Positions 50,547 through 59,526 of a stretch of DNA of 64,000 nt are shown one piece after another. The position numbers and the translations under genes were made by a program. The DNA is from Lewinellaceae bacterium (GTDB taxonomy: Bacteria > Bacteroidota > Bacteroidia > Chitinophagales > Saprospiraceae): the NCBI GenBank assembly GCA_020636045.1, contig JACJYP010000012.1:62001-126000 (forward strand), in the 5' to 3' direction. Every line of letters begins with the position of its first letter. Positions within the stretch are counted from its first letter, which is position 1. The notes beneath the pieces were generated by a model. That model did not search any database. It saw only the letters and a list, made by a program, of their open reading frames with translations, and was not told where the DNA came from.

Positions 50547-52034
50547 TTACTGCGAGATGGTTTTTTCGAGGTGCTCCGCCCAATGCTCGTAGGCTTCCCG
50601 GTACATATCGCGGTCCTTTTCCGGCTCGAATACTTCCAGACAGCGCAGGGCGCTCAGGCCTTCGCGGACGTCGGACCAATACCCGATGCCGGCACCTGCG
50701 GCGATCGCGGCGCCGACGGCGCCCGTGGTCGCCATGATCTCGATGCGGCAACCCAGCAGGTTGGCAATGGTCGCGGAGAATATTTTCGACTGGAAAAGGT
50801 TGTCGTTGCCGGCGCGCACCAGCGAAGTTTCGAGGCCCAGGTCCTTCAGGCCCTGTACGCCGTATATGAAGGAAAAAGCGATGCCTTCGAGGGACGCGCG
50901 GTAGAGGTGCGCCTGCCGGTGGCGGTTGAAATGCAGGTTGAGGATGGAGGCGCCGGTGTTCCGGTTGCCGAACATCCGTTCGGCGCCGTTGCCGAACGGC
51001 AAAATGCGAAGCCCGTCGGCGCCGACGGGTGCGGTAGCGGCGATCTGTTCCATATCGCCGTAGGAGATGTCGCCGTTTGCCACCTGTTTGCGCATCCAGC
51101 CGTACAGGATGCCCGATCCGTTGATGCAAAGCAATACGCCGACCCTGGGCTGCTCTGGCCGGTGGTTCACATGTGCAAAACTGTTCACCCGCTGGAGCGG
51201 ATCGCCGGCGAGCCGGTCCGTGACGCCGTACACGACGCCGGAGGTGCCGCCGGTGGCGGCCACTTCGCCGGGGTTCAGGGCGCCGAGCGACAGGGCGTTG
51301 TTCGGCTGGTCGCCGGCGCGGTATGCGACGGGCACGCCGGCTTTCAGGCCGAGTTCTGCGGCGGCGGCCGTGCCGAGCCGCCCCTGCAGCCCGAACGTGG
51401 GTGCAACCGGCGGCGCCAGCGCGCGGTCGATGCCGTAATGATCCAGCAGTCTTGTGGAAACGTCGTTGGCGGCAAAATCCCAGAGGATGCCCTCAGAAAG
51501 CCCCGAAACCGTGGTCATCGCTTCGCCTGTGAGCCGGTAGGCGATGTAGTCACCCGGCAGCATGAAGTATTTGATCTGTTCGTACAGCGCTGGCTCGTTG
51601 TCTTTTACCCACTTGAGTTTCGATGCGGTAAAATTGCCGGGGCTGTTCAGATAGTGCTGAAGGCAATAGTCGGGGCCGATCTCCCGGAACGCCTGTTCGC
51701 CGATGTCGACGGCCCGGCTGTCGCACCAGATGATCGCGGGCCGGATGGCTTTGCCGTCTTTGTCGACCGTGACGAGGCCGTGCATCTGGTATCCGATGCC
51801 GATGGCGCCGAGATCAGCGGCGTTAACGCCGCTTTTTTCCAGCAGTTTTTTTGTGACAATACACAGGTTTTGCCACCATACTTCCGGCAACTGTTCGGCC
51901 CAGCCGCTTTGCAGCGACAGCATTTCCATTTCCGTTTCGGGGTGCGATGCCGTGGCGACGACCTCACCCGTCTCTGCATCAACCAGAGCCGCTTTCAGGG
52001 AAGAAGAACCGATATCGTAACCAAGGAGATACAT
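50547..52034 (-). CDS. xylB: Xylulokinase
   Basis: 495 residues, FGGY kinase. LLGYDIGSSSLKAALVDAETG (phosphate 1), IGIGYQMHGLVTVDKDGKAIRPAIIWCDSRA, LPGDYIAYRLTGEAMTTVSGLSEGILWDF, VAYRAGDQPNNALSLGALNPGEVAATGGTSGVVYG and the C-terminal GASILNLHFNRHRQAHLYRASLEGIAFSF. It phosphorylates D-xylulose to xylulose-5-phosphate for the pentose-phosphate pathway. Start at 52034 (MYLLGYDIG); operon with xylA downstream and the amidohydrolase gene upstream (36-bp gaps on both sides). Confidence 0.96.
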   Translation of the reverse strand: MYLLGYDIGSSSLKAALVDAETGEVVATASHPETEMEMLSLQSGWAEQLPEVWWQNLCIVTKKLLEKSGVNAADLGAIGIGYQMHGLVTVDKDGKAIRPAIIWCDSRAVDIGEQAFREIGPDYCLQHYLNSPGNFTASKLKWVKDNEPALYEQIKYFMLPGDYIAYRLTGEAMTTVSGLSEGILWDFAANDVSTRLLDHYGIDRALAPPVAPTFGLQGRLGTAAAAELGLKAGVPVAYRAGDQPNNALSLGALNPGEVAATGGTSGVVYGVTDRLAGDPLQRVNSFAHVNHRPEQPRVGVLLCINGSGILYGWMRKQVANGDISYGDMEQIAATAPVGADGLRILPFGNGAERMFGNRNTGASILNLHFNRHRQAHLYRASLEGIAFSFIYGVQGLKDLGLETSLVRAGNDNLFQSKIFSATIANLLGCRIEIMATTGAVGAAIAAGAGIGYWSDVREGLSALRCLEVFEPEKDRDMYREAYEHWAEHLEKTISQ

Positions 52035-52070
52035 CAGGACGTCTGCGTGCGTGGCATGTCGCAAGGTAGG

Positions 52071-53069
52071 TCAGGCGGCATCTCCGTGCAACCACGCCAG
52101 GGTGTTTTTGTAGAAAATCTTCTCCACGGTCGATTCCGGCAGGCCCATTTGTTCGATAAAGGCGCCGATCTCCAGGTCGCCGAGCGGAAAGGGGTAATCG
52201 GTGCCGAGGCATACCTTGTCGTCGCCGATGACGTCGAGGATGTATTGCAGCAACTGCGGATCGTGCGTCGCGGAATCGACCCAGAACCGGCCCAGGTAGT
52301 CGCGCGGCGGCACGGGGTTGTCGACCGCCACGAGGTCGGGCCGGCAGTTGTAGCCATGCTGCACGCGGCCCACGGTGGGGATAAACGAGCCGCCGGCATG
52401 CGCGAAGCAAAAACGCAGCGCGGGCAGGCGTTCCATGACGCCGCTAAAGATCAGCGAACAGATGGCGCGGCTGGTCTCGGCGGGCATGCCTACGAGCCAG
52501 GGCAGCCAGTATTTGCGCATCTGCGCCTCGCCCATCATTTCCCAGGGGTGTACGAACACCGCCATGTCGAGCGCCTGGCAGACTTCGAAGATCGGGAAGA
52601 ACTGCGCTTCACCGAGGTTCTGCTGATTCACGTTGGAGCCGATCTGCACGCCGGGGAAATCGAGGCTTTTCAGGCGCTCCAGTTCCCGGATCGCCAGACC
52701 GGTATCCTGCATGGGGATGGTGCCGAGCGCGACGTAGTGCTCGGGAAAATCATCCACAATGCCCGCCAGGTGGTCGTTGAGGTACATGGACAAATCGAGG
52801 CAATCGGTGGGTTTGGCCCAGTAGGAAAACATCACCGGGATAGTGCACACCACCTGCACGGGCGTGCGGAAACGCGCGTATTCGGGGATGCGGATCGCGG
52901 GATCCCAGCAGTTTTGTTCGATCTCGCGGAAAAAAACGCCGCCTTTCATCATGCGGGCGTAGCCGGGCCGGTGGTGTTCGAGGTGGATAAAATCTCCATA
53001 TCCGAATTTATCCGCGAAGTTGGGCAGGCGTTCCGGCAGGATATGGGTGTGCATGTCTATTTTGTGCAT
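52071..53069 (-). CDS. Amidohydrolase-2 family protein, ACMSD-like decarboxylase
   Basis: 332 residues, metal-dependent TIM barrel. DMHTHILPE (HxH), VFVHPWEMMG (His), FCFAHAGGSFIPTVGR (His) and LGTDYPFPLGD (Asp) are the metal/catalytic set. The overall layout matches 2-amino-3-carboxymuconate-6-semialdehyde decarboxylase, which acts in tryptophan/kynurenine catabolism. No other kynurenine gene is in the window, and its place at the head of the xylose operon suggests either a related decarboxylase or a chance neighbour. Confidence 0.82.
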   Translation of the reverse strand: MHKIDMHTHILPERLPNFADKFGYGDFIHLEHHRPGYARMMKGGVFFREIEQNCWDPAIRIPEYARFRTPVQVVCTIPVMFSYWAKPTDCLDLSMYLNDHLAGIVDDFPEHYVALGTIPMQDTGLAIRELERLKSLDFPGVQIGSNVNQQNLGEAQFFPIFEVCQALDMAVFVHPWEMMGEAQMRKYWLPWLVGMPAETSRAICSLIFSGVMERLPALRFCFAHAGGSFIPTVGRVQHGYNCRPDLVAVDNPVPPRDYLGRFWVDSATHDPQLLQYILDVIGDDKVCLGTDYPFPLGDLEIGAFIEQMGLPESTVEKIFYKNTLAWLHGDAA

Positions 53070-53109
53070 GGCCTTGCATGGTTTTCGTTTGCGGGGCGCT
53101 GCAAAGGTT

Positions 53110-53171
53110 GGAATTTGAAACTGGAAACCGGAAACTGGAAACTGGAAATTTGAAACCGGAAATTTGAAACC
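53110..53171. repeat. GGAAACT/GGAAATTT simple repeat tract
   Basis: Degenerate tandem GAAACTGGAAA/GAAATTTGAAACCGGAAA units. Similar tracts occur at 22041-22070, 53995-54027, 54332-54370 and (reverse) 54852-54891. Confidence 0.7.
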
Positions 53172-53433
53172 GGGGGCTGTGGGGTGACCTGTTCGGTGTC
53201 TTGTGTTCTTTAGGCCGGGGGGCTTGATAATTTGACCGATACTTGTGTATCTTTGGCAAATAGTATTGTAATTCGGTTCGTTACACCCGATATTTTAGCA
53301 AGCGTTTTTATTGTTTTATTCCCTTGCCCTTCCTGTTTTCCCGGCTGATCGCTCCGACTAAATTAGCGTTTCGGGATTTGTATTAACTTATTGTATTTAC
53401 GCTAAAGCACACATATTGTGCACATTAACTGCC
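53172..53433. other. AT-rich intergenic region before a lipoprotein gene
   Basis: Contains TATCTTTG (53248-53255), a -7-like element with TTG 21 bp upstream (53224-53226). It would give a leader of about 170 nt before the ATG at 53434. Nothing else recognised. Confidence 0.4.
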
Positions 53434-53997
53434 ATGAAAAACGCACTATTCTTCCTCTTTTTATCCTTCATATTGTTGCAATGCAAAAAAGACAGCGGGC
53501 AGGACAGCATACCGGACCCGCCCGTACATGTCCCGGTGCTTCCGCTCGGCCAGGCCGGCGTCCTGAAAAACGGGGTTGCCTGGGAGGTGCCGTTCGATGC
53601 CTGGTATCATGCCGATACTCACGAGAGATGCCAGTTGAGAGCAAAAATTCTGTACCCGAACCTGATAAGCGAATCGTTATTTTTAGAGGATATCCCCTGT
53701 AAAGAAGGAGTTTACCCAGTAGAATATTATACATCATCTAACTTTCGTAATTACATCCCTGATGTGTTTTTTACCATGATCAGCGAGTTCGATCAGCCGA
53801 TTGGAGATTTCAAGATCGACACTATGCGCAACGATCATTACGTGGAAGTGCTCCGCTACGATTCGGTGGCGCACACGATCGAAGGCCGCTTTCAGATGTT
53901 TTTGAAAAAGCGGCAGATGACCCTGCAGTGGCCCGGCGTTCCGGACAGTATCTACTTTACTGAAGGGAAGTTCCACCTGCAACTGGAGGATCCCTGA
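53434..53997 (+). CDS. Hypothetical lipoprotein, paralogue of the one at 59944
   Basis: 187 residues: MKNALFFLFLSFILLQCKKD signal peptide/lipobox, then a single domain. The segment LFLEDIPCKEGVYPVEYY...DHYVEVLRYDSVAHTIEGRFQMFLKKRQ...PDSIYFTEGKFHLQLE follows the same order as LNFADIPFNKGSYVL...SVDSLDAETGKVSGRFSVTMSHFQ...PDTLYIRDGWYEATV in the 59944 gene, so they are homologous. Family unknown; the 'G-x-F-x-[GR]-F' central motif after a D-SxDxxxGxV turn is a recurring Bacteroidota lipoprotein pattern. Confidence 0.75.
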   Translation: MKNALFFLFLSFILLQCKKDSGQDSIPDPPVHVPVLPLGQAGVLKNGVAWEVPFDAWYHADTHERCQLRAKILYPNLISESLFLEDIPCKEGVYPVEYYTSSNFRNYIPDVFFTMISEFDQPIGDFKIDTMRNDHYVEVLRYDSVAHTIEGRFQMFLKKRQMTLQWPGVPDSIYFTEGKFHLQLEDP

Positions 53998-54030
53998 AAC
54001 TGGAAATTGAGGAATTGGAAATTAAAAAAT

Positions 54031-54266
54031 CTGACTATCTGCATATTGTACCCCGGGCAGTAAACGCATATTCCCGTTAGGGAATGCCTGTTTATAGCAT
54101 ACATGTAATCATCTTGTATGCAACCCCGTCAGGGGTTCCCTGGCTTTTTTAAGGTGAATATCAAAGGAAACCCCTGACGGGGTTCATAATAATCGGGGAA
54201 TGATCCCCTATAAACAGGGATTCCCTAACGGGAATGAACATCGGGGTGCAAAATGCGGATAGTCAG
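54031..54266. repeat. Family IV nested palindrome, probable non-autonomous IS200-like element
   Basis: 236 bp. Terminal inverted arms of 24 bp (54031-54054 with 54243-54266, few mismatches), subterminal 28-bp arms (54070-54097 with 54208-54235) and inner arms AACCCCGTCAGGGGTT/AACCCCTGACGGGGTT (54122-54137 with 54169-54184). The left end, both terminal and subterminal parts, recurs at 59386-59449, directly before the dead IS200-like transposase. Confidence 0.8.
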
Positions 54267-54437
54267 TTTTTGTTATTCACACAAATCGCTGATTTTTTGC
54301 CGTGCCGGGTGTTTTCACCCGGCGCAAACGCAAACTGGAAATTGAGGAATTGGAAACTGGAAATTAGAAACTACACAAGGATTAATTTCCAGTTTCCGCC
54401 ATGTGTCGCCGCCTATCCTAAGCCGCTAAACGGTCTG
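54267..54437. other. Repeat-bearing intergenic stretch
   Basis: No gene. Contains TTTTCACCCGGCGCAAACGC, similar to the TTTTGACCCGGCGCACGC motif at 12897, 13037 and 48953, and a GGAAATTGAGGAATTGGAAA-type tract at 54332-54370. Confidence 0.5.
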
Positions 54438-54597
54438 TTTCAACCCGCGATTTCAATCGCGGGAAAACCGAATATGCTCATTTACAACGGTTTTAACCGT
54501 TTTTTGTATACGGCGGCATGATGCTGAAAACCGTTAAAACGGTTAGAAATGTTATAGATGGTTCCTCGCTTCCACGATTGAAATCGTGGGTTGAAAG
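54438..54597. repeat. Family II nested-palindrome element, copy 2
   Basis: Left arm CAACCCGCGATTTCAATCGC (54441-54460), right arm GATTGAAATCGTGGGTTGAA (54576-54595), each itself palindromic. Inner AACGGTTTTAACCGTT (54486-54501) and ACCGTTAAAACGGT. Same plan as 35437-35592. Confidence 0.85.
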
Positions 54598-54642
54598 ATT
54601 CTTTCCTGCTGCTGGTGAAGACGCCATAAACGTACGGAAATT

Positions 54643-54749
54643 TGGTAACGCGGCGTTTACGCCGCCCGGGTCATGGCCATTTATGGCCAACACACGCGAC
54701 AGTCGGCCATAAATGACCTCCAACAAGGCGGCGTAAACGCCGCGCTACC
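54643..54749. repeat. Family III palindrome, copy P3
   Basis: Same nested inverted repeat as P1 and P2 (left arm TGGTAACGCGGCGTTTACGC), 5.6 kb away; flanks unrelated to xylA. Confidence 0.9.
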
Positions 54750-54866
54750 GGCACAAGTTGCGATAAATAGTTGAACATCAATATTCTGCTATTTGCACAA
54801 GTTGCGGATTAACAACCTTTTGTCAAATGTCAGCGCTTTAACGGGTGACGACCCAATTTCCAATTT

Positions 54867-56669
54867 CTAATTTCCAACTTCCAATTTCCCCGAAGCGACG
54901 CCGTTTGTCGCCCGAAGGCGCCAGAAATACACCCCTTGCGGCAGATGTTTCAGCGAGACCGGCACCAGTTCGTGTGCCGCGGCCGTCCAGTTTTTGGAAA
55001 ATACCCGCTTGCCGTCGGCGGCAAACAATTCGAGTGTCACAGGCCCGGTGATGTTTTTCAGATCGAATACCGCCTGCCCGCGCGCGGGGTTCGGGAATAC
55101 GGCTGCTGTCAGCGCAAGGGGCTCCGCAACAGAGACCGGCGACCAGGCAATCGCGGCATTCACGGCCGCCAACGCATCCACCCTTCCCCAGCCGTAGGCG
55201 TGATTAGGGCGGTCGGTACCGAGCGTGGGCGGGCAATCCGTCGTGTCGGCGAAATACACAGCGGTCTGTTCGATCATGTCCTCGATGGTCTCCACTTCTC
55301 CGGTGAGTTCGGGTTTGGCGGAAAGCATGAGTGCGACGAGGCCGACGACGTGCGGACCGGCCATGCTCGTGCCCCAGAAATGTTCGTAGCCGCCGTTCGG
55401 CACGCTGGAGCGCACGAAAGAACCCGGCGCCACCACGTTGGGTTTGGTGCGCAGGCTGCCGTCGATCATCACGGGGCCGCGGCTGCTGTAGCCGGCCACG
55501 GTGTCGTTGCTTTCGATGGCGCCGACGCTGAAACTTTCCCGGAAAAAGGCGGGTGGGTCATTGGTGGTGCCGCAGGTGCCGTTGTTGCCGGCGTTGCCAT
55601 TGCTGACCACGACCACGATGCCGGCCGCTTTCATGTTGATGACGGCGGTGAGCAGCAGCGAATCGATACTGAGGTCGTTGCAGCCCTCGAAGGTGGCGCA
55701 GTACCAGGAGTTGTTGATCACGTCGGGTGATTTGGAGGGGTCGGGGTTTTCACCGTTGAGGTCGGTGGGGGCCAGGAACCACCCGAAACATTCGAGGTAG
55801 GAGGAGGGCTTGCCCCAGTTGCGTTCCATGTTGCGGCACCCGATCCATTTGGCGCCCGGCGCCACGCCGATCTGGTTGCCCATGCCGTCGTCGCCGGTCA
55901 TGGTGCCCATGGTGTGCGTGCCGTGTTTGCTGTCGTCGCAGGGCACGGGGGAGTCGAGGCCGCAGGGGTTGTTGAAAGGATTGGCGGTGGTGTCGCCGTT
56001 CAGCGGATTGAGTTCGTGGATGGCGTCGTGCCAGTTGTAGGTATGGCTGGTAGTGGCCGAGTCGCCCGTCCAGCCGCGGTAACTGTTCTTCAGCGCGGGG
56101 TGCCACCACTCGTAGCCGGTATCGGAGCCGCCGACCGTGACGCCCTGCCCGGTGTAGCCGAGCGCCCAGACGTCGGGAGCGTTGATCTTTGCGATGCCCC
56201 ATTCCACCGTATTGCGTTCCGCGGACATGTGCTCTTCCGCCTTGAAAGGACCGGGGAAGCGCACCCAGGGGTCGGCGCCGAGCCATTTTACCTCCCCGAG
56301 TTCCGCCAGCGCGCGGGTCAGCGCAGCGTCCGCATGCTCCACGGACATGGCATTCACGAGGAGCAGGCGGTTGGCGGAAGCCTGCCGTTCGCGTACGATG
56401 CGCGTGGCGCGGGCCTGCGCGCGTTCGGCGAGGGATTCCAGGGACTGGTATACGAACCGCGCTTTTTCCGCTTTGCCGTGTATGCGCCGCGCCGCGCTCA
56501 GGTCGGCCTGTTCACGGAATACGACGATCAGGTCGGGCTTTTCGCCTTTGTCGAGCGCAATGAGAATATCGGGAGAAACTTTGGAGCGCCAGGCTTTATC
56601 GGACTGGCTGTGAAGGGGTATGGCAAGGAACAGCAAGGCCGCGAAGGGCCACATCAACTTTTTCATCAA
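54867..56669 (-). CDS. Secreted subtilisin-like serine protease with T9SS type-A sorting domain
   Basis: 600 residues: signal peptide, I9-like propeptide (DLIVVFREQADLSAARRIHGKAEKARFVYQSL), S8 catalytic domain with GVTVGGSDTGYEW (Asp), DSKHGTHTMGTMTG (His) and HFWGTSMAGPHVVGLVALML (Ser), and a C-terminal sorting domain (VFPNPARGQAVFDLKNITGPVTLELFAADGKRVF...LPQGVYFWRLRATNG). Exported by type IX secretion and likely digests extracellular protein, feeding the peptide transporter at 37.4 kb. The last codons (KLEVGN, stop) fall within a GGAAATTGGAA-type repeat tract. Confidence 0.94.
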   Translation of the reverse strand: MMKKLMWPFAALLFLAIPLHSQSDKAWRSKVSPDILIALDKGEKPDLIVVFREQADLSAARRIHGKAEKARFVYQSLESLAERAQARATRIVRERQASANRLLLVNAMSVEHADAALTRALAELGEVKWLGADPWVRFPGPFKAEEHMSAERNTVEWGIAKINAPDVWALGYTGQGVTVGGSDTGYEWWHPALKNSYRGWTGDSATTSHTYNWHDAIHELNPLNGDTTANPFNNPCGLDSPVPCDDSKHGTHTMGTMTGDDGMGNQIGVAPGAKWIGCRNMERNWGKPSSYLECFGWFLAPTDLNGENPDPSKSPDVINNSWYCATFEGCNDLSIDSLLLTAVINMKAAGIVVVVSNGNAGNNGTCGTTNDPPAFFRESFSVGAIESNDTVAGYSSRGPVMIDGSLRTKPNVVAPGSFVRSSVPNGGYEHFWGTSMAGPHVVGLVALMLSAKPELTGEVETIEDMIEQTAVYFADTTDCPPTLGTDRPNHAYGWGRVDALAAVNAAIAWSPVSVAEPLALTAAVFPNPARGQAVFDLKNITGPVTLELFAADGKRVFSKNWTAAAHELVPVSLKHLPQGVYFWRLRATNGVASGKLEVGN

Positions 56670-56775
56670 ATAACAGAGCGATTATGAAGCGCCGGGGATG
56701 TCCGGACGTTGCTTTTATAACGATGTAAAAGTAAGCCGGTTCGGCAAACCCGCCCTGCCAGAATCAGCAAACGAC

Positions 56776-56783
56776 TATCTTTG
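56776..56783 (+). promoter_or_regulatory. Candidate -7 element before rpiB
   Basis: TATCTTTG, 58 bp upstream of the rpiB ATG; -33 unclear. Confidence 0.45.
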
Positions 56784-56840
56784 CCGGAAAAAAGGGAAAA
56801 CGGTGATCCCATGCCGGTTTTCCGTTGTTATTATCTCTGT

Positions 56841-57272
56841 ATGAAAATTGCTATCGGCTGCGACCACGCAGGCTTCCCTTACAAAGACGGCATCGTTGCC
56901 ATGCTGCAAACGCAGGGGCACATGGTGCTTGACTTCGGCACCAACTCCCTCGATTCGGTGGACTACCCCGATTTTGCCCACGAAGTGGCCAAGGCGGTGG
57001 AGTCGGGCAGCGCCGACCGCGGCGTGCTGCTCTGCGGCAGTGGCAACGGCGTTGCGATCACGGCCAACAAACACCAGGGCATCCGCTGCGCCTTGTGCTG
57101 GACGGAAGAGATCGCCGCCCTGGCGCGTCAGCACAACGATGCCAACATCATCGCCCTGCCGGCGCGCTACGTGCAGGAAATACTGGCGCAGGCGATGGTG
57201 CGCATTTTTCTCAGCACCGATTTCGAAGGCGGCCGCCACGGGCGGCGGGTGGATAAAATCGCCTGTGCCTGA
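56841..57272 (+). CDS. rpiB: Ribose-5-phosphate isomerase B
   Basis: 143 residues, LacA/RpiB fold: MKIAIGCDHAGFPYKDGI (phosphate contact), VDYPDFAHEVAKAVESG, RGVLLCGSGNGVAITANKHQGIRCALCW (active-site Cys), ARQHNDANIIALPARYV and FEGGRHGRRVDKI. It interconverts ribose-5-P and ribulose-5-P, complementing xylA/xylB nearby. ATG at 56841 begins the fold directly; the upstream in-frame extension overlaps the promoter. Confidence 0.96.
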   Translation: MKIAIGCDHAGFPYKDGIVAMLQTQGHMVLDFGTNSLDSVDYPDFAHEVAKAVESGSADRGVLLCGSGNGVAITANKHQGIRCALCWTEEIAALARQHNDANIIALPARYVQEILAQAMVRIFLSTDFEGGRHGRRVDKIACA

Positions 57273-57280
57273 GTGTTAGC

Positions 57281-57436
57281 GTGTGTTTAAAATTCGCTCA
57301 TCGGGCTGCGAACAGCAAATTTTGTTTCAGACTGCGTTAAAATTTTCGCTATAGGCTCCCGGCTATAGCTGCAAATTTTGCCTTGTCTGAAACAAAATTT
57401 GCTTGCTCTCGCTCCGACACCGAAATTTAAACACAC
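57281..57436. repeat. Family I nested-palindrome element, copy B
   Basis: 156 bp. Outer arms 57281-57294 with 57423-57436 (one mismatch, at the same position as in copy A), a perfect 18-bp inner arm (57315-57332 with 57385-57402), core GCTATAG-loop-CTATAGC (57348-57369), then CTGCAAAT and CTTGTCTG. Confidence 0.85.
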
Positions 57437-57593
57437 TCTCTTAACTTTTGAACAACATTTTCTCATTTCGGCAAGCAAACCCGAATCCGGATATTTGCGC
57501 CCTCCTAAAGCAGACGGCCACGCACGCCACACGACGGTTGACCAAAAACCGCGTAAGCGGCCGGCCTGCATTTCAAACATCCAATCAAAAAGT

Positions 57594-59255
57594 ATGAAAC
57601 TGCGTTTTGCCATTTTACTGCTGCTCCTGCCATCTTTCGCGATCTGGGCGCAGCGCGATTCCACCGTCACCCGGCGCTCTCCTCATGAGAAGTACATGAG
57701 CGCCTACGGCATTCCGGACCCGACGCCTTTTGCAAAAGGCATCACGGCAGCCGATCTGAAAGCGCTGCTCGACGTGCTGGCATCCGCCGAGATGCAGGGC
57801 CGCGAGACGGGCGAACCGGGACAGCGCAAGGCAGCCGATTTTATCGCCTCCCAGTTCAGCGCCCTGGGGCTGCCGGAAGTCGGCGACCGCAACAGTTATT
57901 TTCAGCAGATCAGCCTGCAAAACAACCGCTGGAACGATATCGGCCTGAAAGTCGGCGACCAGGAATTCAAAAATCGCTCGGATTTTTACGTTTTCCCCGC
58001 CTACAACCAGAATGCTCCGAAACTGGAACTGAAAGAAGTCGTGTTCGTGGGGTACGGCATCGACGACCCGAAGTACAGCGACTACGGCAACGTGGATGTG
58101 AAGGGCAAGGCAGTGGTCTTTTACGACGGCGAGCCGATGGATAACAACGGAAAATCCCTGATCACAGGCTCCGAATTCCGCTCTTCCTGGTCGCTGGACT
58201 GGAAAAGCAAAGTCCGGCTCGCCCGCGAAAAGGGCGCCACGATGGCTTTTATCGTTGACCCGAATATTGAAGCAAATCAGAGGGAAAACCGCCAGTTGAT
58301 CTCCACCCGGGGCTGGAAGCCGAAAGCCACGCTGGGCAACCGGCAGCCGGAAGAATTTATCAATAACATGTTCATTTCGCCCGCCGTCGCGGCGGCCATT
58401 CTCGGGAAAAAGGCCGACAAGGCCGAAGATGCGATATCGGCGCTGCGCAGCGGCAAGACCTTCAAGCCGGTGAAGGTGAAGGCCAAATTAGAGGTGCGCA
58501 TGGACAAGGAAACGCGTTATCTGGAAGGATCGAACGTGATCGGCTTTATCGAGGGCACCGACCCGCGGCTGAAAAATGAATACGTGTTCGTCACCGCCCA
58601 CTACGACCACCTGGGCATGTCGGACAGCACGGTGATCTACTACGGCGCCGACGACAATGCCTCCGGCACTTCCGGTGTGATCGAGATCGCGCGCGCATTT
58701 GCGGAAGCAAAAAAACAGGGCATCGGCCCCAAGCGCAGCGTGGTGTGCATGCTGGTCAGCGGCGAGGAAAAAGGCCTGCTGGGCTCGCGTTTCTACGTGG
58801 ATTTTCCGATGTTTCCGCTGGACCGCACGATCGTGGATGTCAACATCGACATGATCGGCCGCATCGACAATGCGCATATCGACAACCCGAACTACATATA
58901 TGTGATCGGCTCCGACCGCATCAGCCCGACCCTGCACGAGATCAACGAGACGGCCAACAAGCAATACACCCAACTCGATCTCGATTACAAGTACAACGCA
59001 CCAGACGACCCGAACCACTTTTACGAGCGCAGCGACCACTACAACTTTGCCGAGCAGGGCATTCCGGCGATCTTCTATTTCAACGGAACGCACGAAGATT
59101 ACCACAAGCCGACCGACACGCCCGACAAGATCAATTTCGATGCGATGGCCAAACGCGCACAACTGGCGTTTTACACGGCCTGGGATATTGCCAACCGCTC
59201 CACGCGGCTGACGGTAAATGTGCCTACGTCCGGGAAAAAGCCGAGGAAGAATTGA
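57594..59255 (+). CDS. M28 family aminopeptidase
   Basis: 553 residues: signal peptide MKLRFAILLLLLPSFAIWAQ, a PA-like insert (GYGIDDPKYSDYGNVDVKGKAVVFYDGEP), then the dizinc peptidase domain: YVFVTAHYDHLGMS (His, Asp), YYGADDNASGTSGVIEIARAF (bridging Asp), VCMLVSGEEKGLLGSRFYV (catalytic Glu-Glu), VDVNIDMIGR (Asp) and YERSDHYNFAEQGIPAIFYFNGTHEDYHKPTDTPDKI (last His). Releases N-terminal residues from peptides outside the cell or in the periplasm. It starts downstream of family I copy B and is closed by a terminator. Confidence 0.93.
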   Translation: MKLRFAILLLLLPSFAIWAQRDSTVTRRSPHEKYMSAYGIPDPTPFAKGITAADLKALLDVLASAEMQGRETGEPGQRKAADFIASQFSALGLPEVGDRNSYFQQISLQNNRWNDIGLKVGDQEFKNRSDFYVFPAYNQNAPKLELKEVVFVGYGIDDPKYSDYGNVDVKGKAVVFYDGEPMDNNGKSLITGSEFRSSWSLDWKSKVRLAREKGATMAFIVDPNIEANQRENRQLISTRGWKPKATLGNRQPEEFINNMFISPAVAAAILGKKADKAEDAISALRSGKTFKPVKVKAKLEVRMDKETRYLEGSNVIGFIEGTDPRLKNEYVFVTAHYDHLGMSDSTVIYYGADDNASGTSGVIEIARAFAEAKKQGIGPKRSVVCMLVSGEEKGLLGSRFYVDFPMFPLDRTIVDVNIDMIGRIDNAHIDNPNYIYVIGSDRISPTLHEINETANKQYTQLDLDYKYNAPDDPNHFYERSDHYNFAEQGIPAIFYFNGTHEDYHKPTDTPDKINFDAMAKRAQLAFYTAWDIANRSTRLTVNVPTSGKKPRKN

Positions 59256-59280
59256 GGTTTTTTTAGAAGTAACTACTTGA

Positions 59281-59318
59281 AAAAAACGCCTCGCGGGTTA
59301 TCTTGCGAGGCGTTTTTT
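59281..59318 (+). terminator. Intrinsic terminator after the M28 gene
   Basis: AAAAAACGCCTCGC pairs with GCGAGGCGTTTTTT (59281-59294 with 59305-59318), T-run continues to 59320. Confidence 0.92.
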
Positions 59319-59385
59319 TTATGGGAAGGCTCCATGCTTATAAAAAACGTGCTATTCAGTTTCCAGACTGTGCTGCTTACTTCAA

Positions 59386-59449
59386 CTGACTACCTGCATA
59401 TTGCACCCTAGAGGCATTGACTATTCCCGGAGGGAATGCCTGTTTATAG
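59386..59449. repeat. Left end of IS200-like element (family IV end)
   Basis: 59386-59409 matches 54031-54054 (about 21 of 24 bases) and 59423-59449 matches 54070-54097, in the same order, directly upstream of the transposase remnant. Confidence 0.8.
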
Positions 59450-59526
59450 AACGATGTCATTTTTTGGTACCAACCCCGGTGCCAATTCTTATTTTTATCT
59501 TTGATCGTATAACTTCAACTGGACAA

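Noticed and set aside
52071..53069. Assigning the amidohydrolase to xylose metabolism
   Set aside because: Its motifs fit the ACMSD family; operon position alone is not enough to infer a sugar role.
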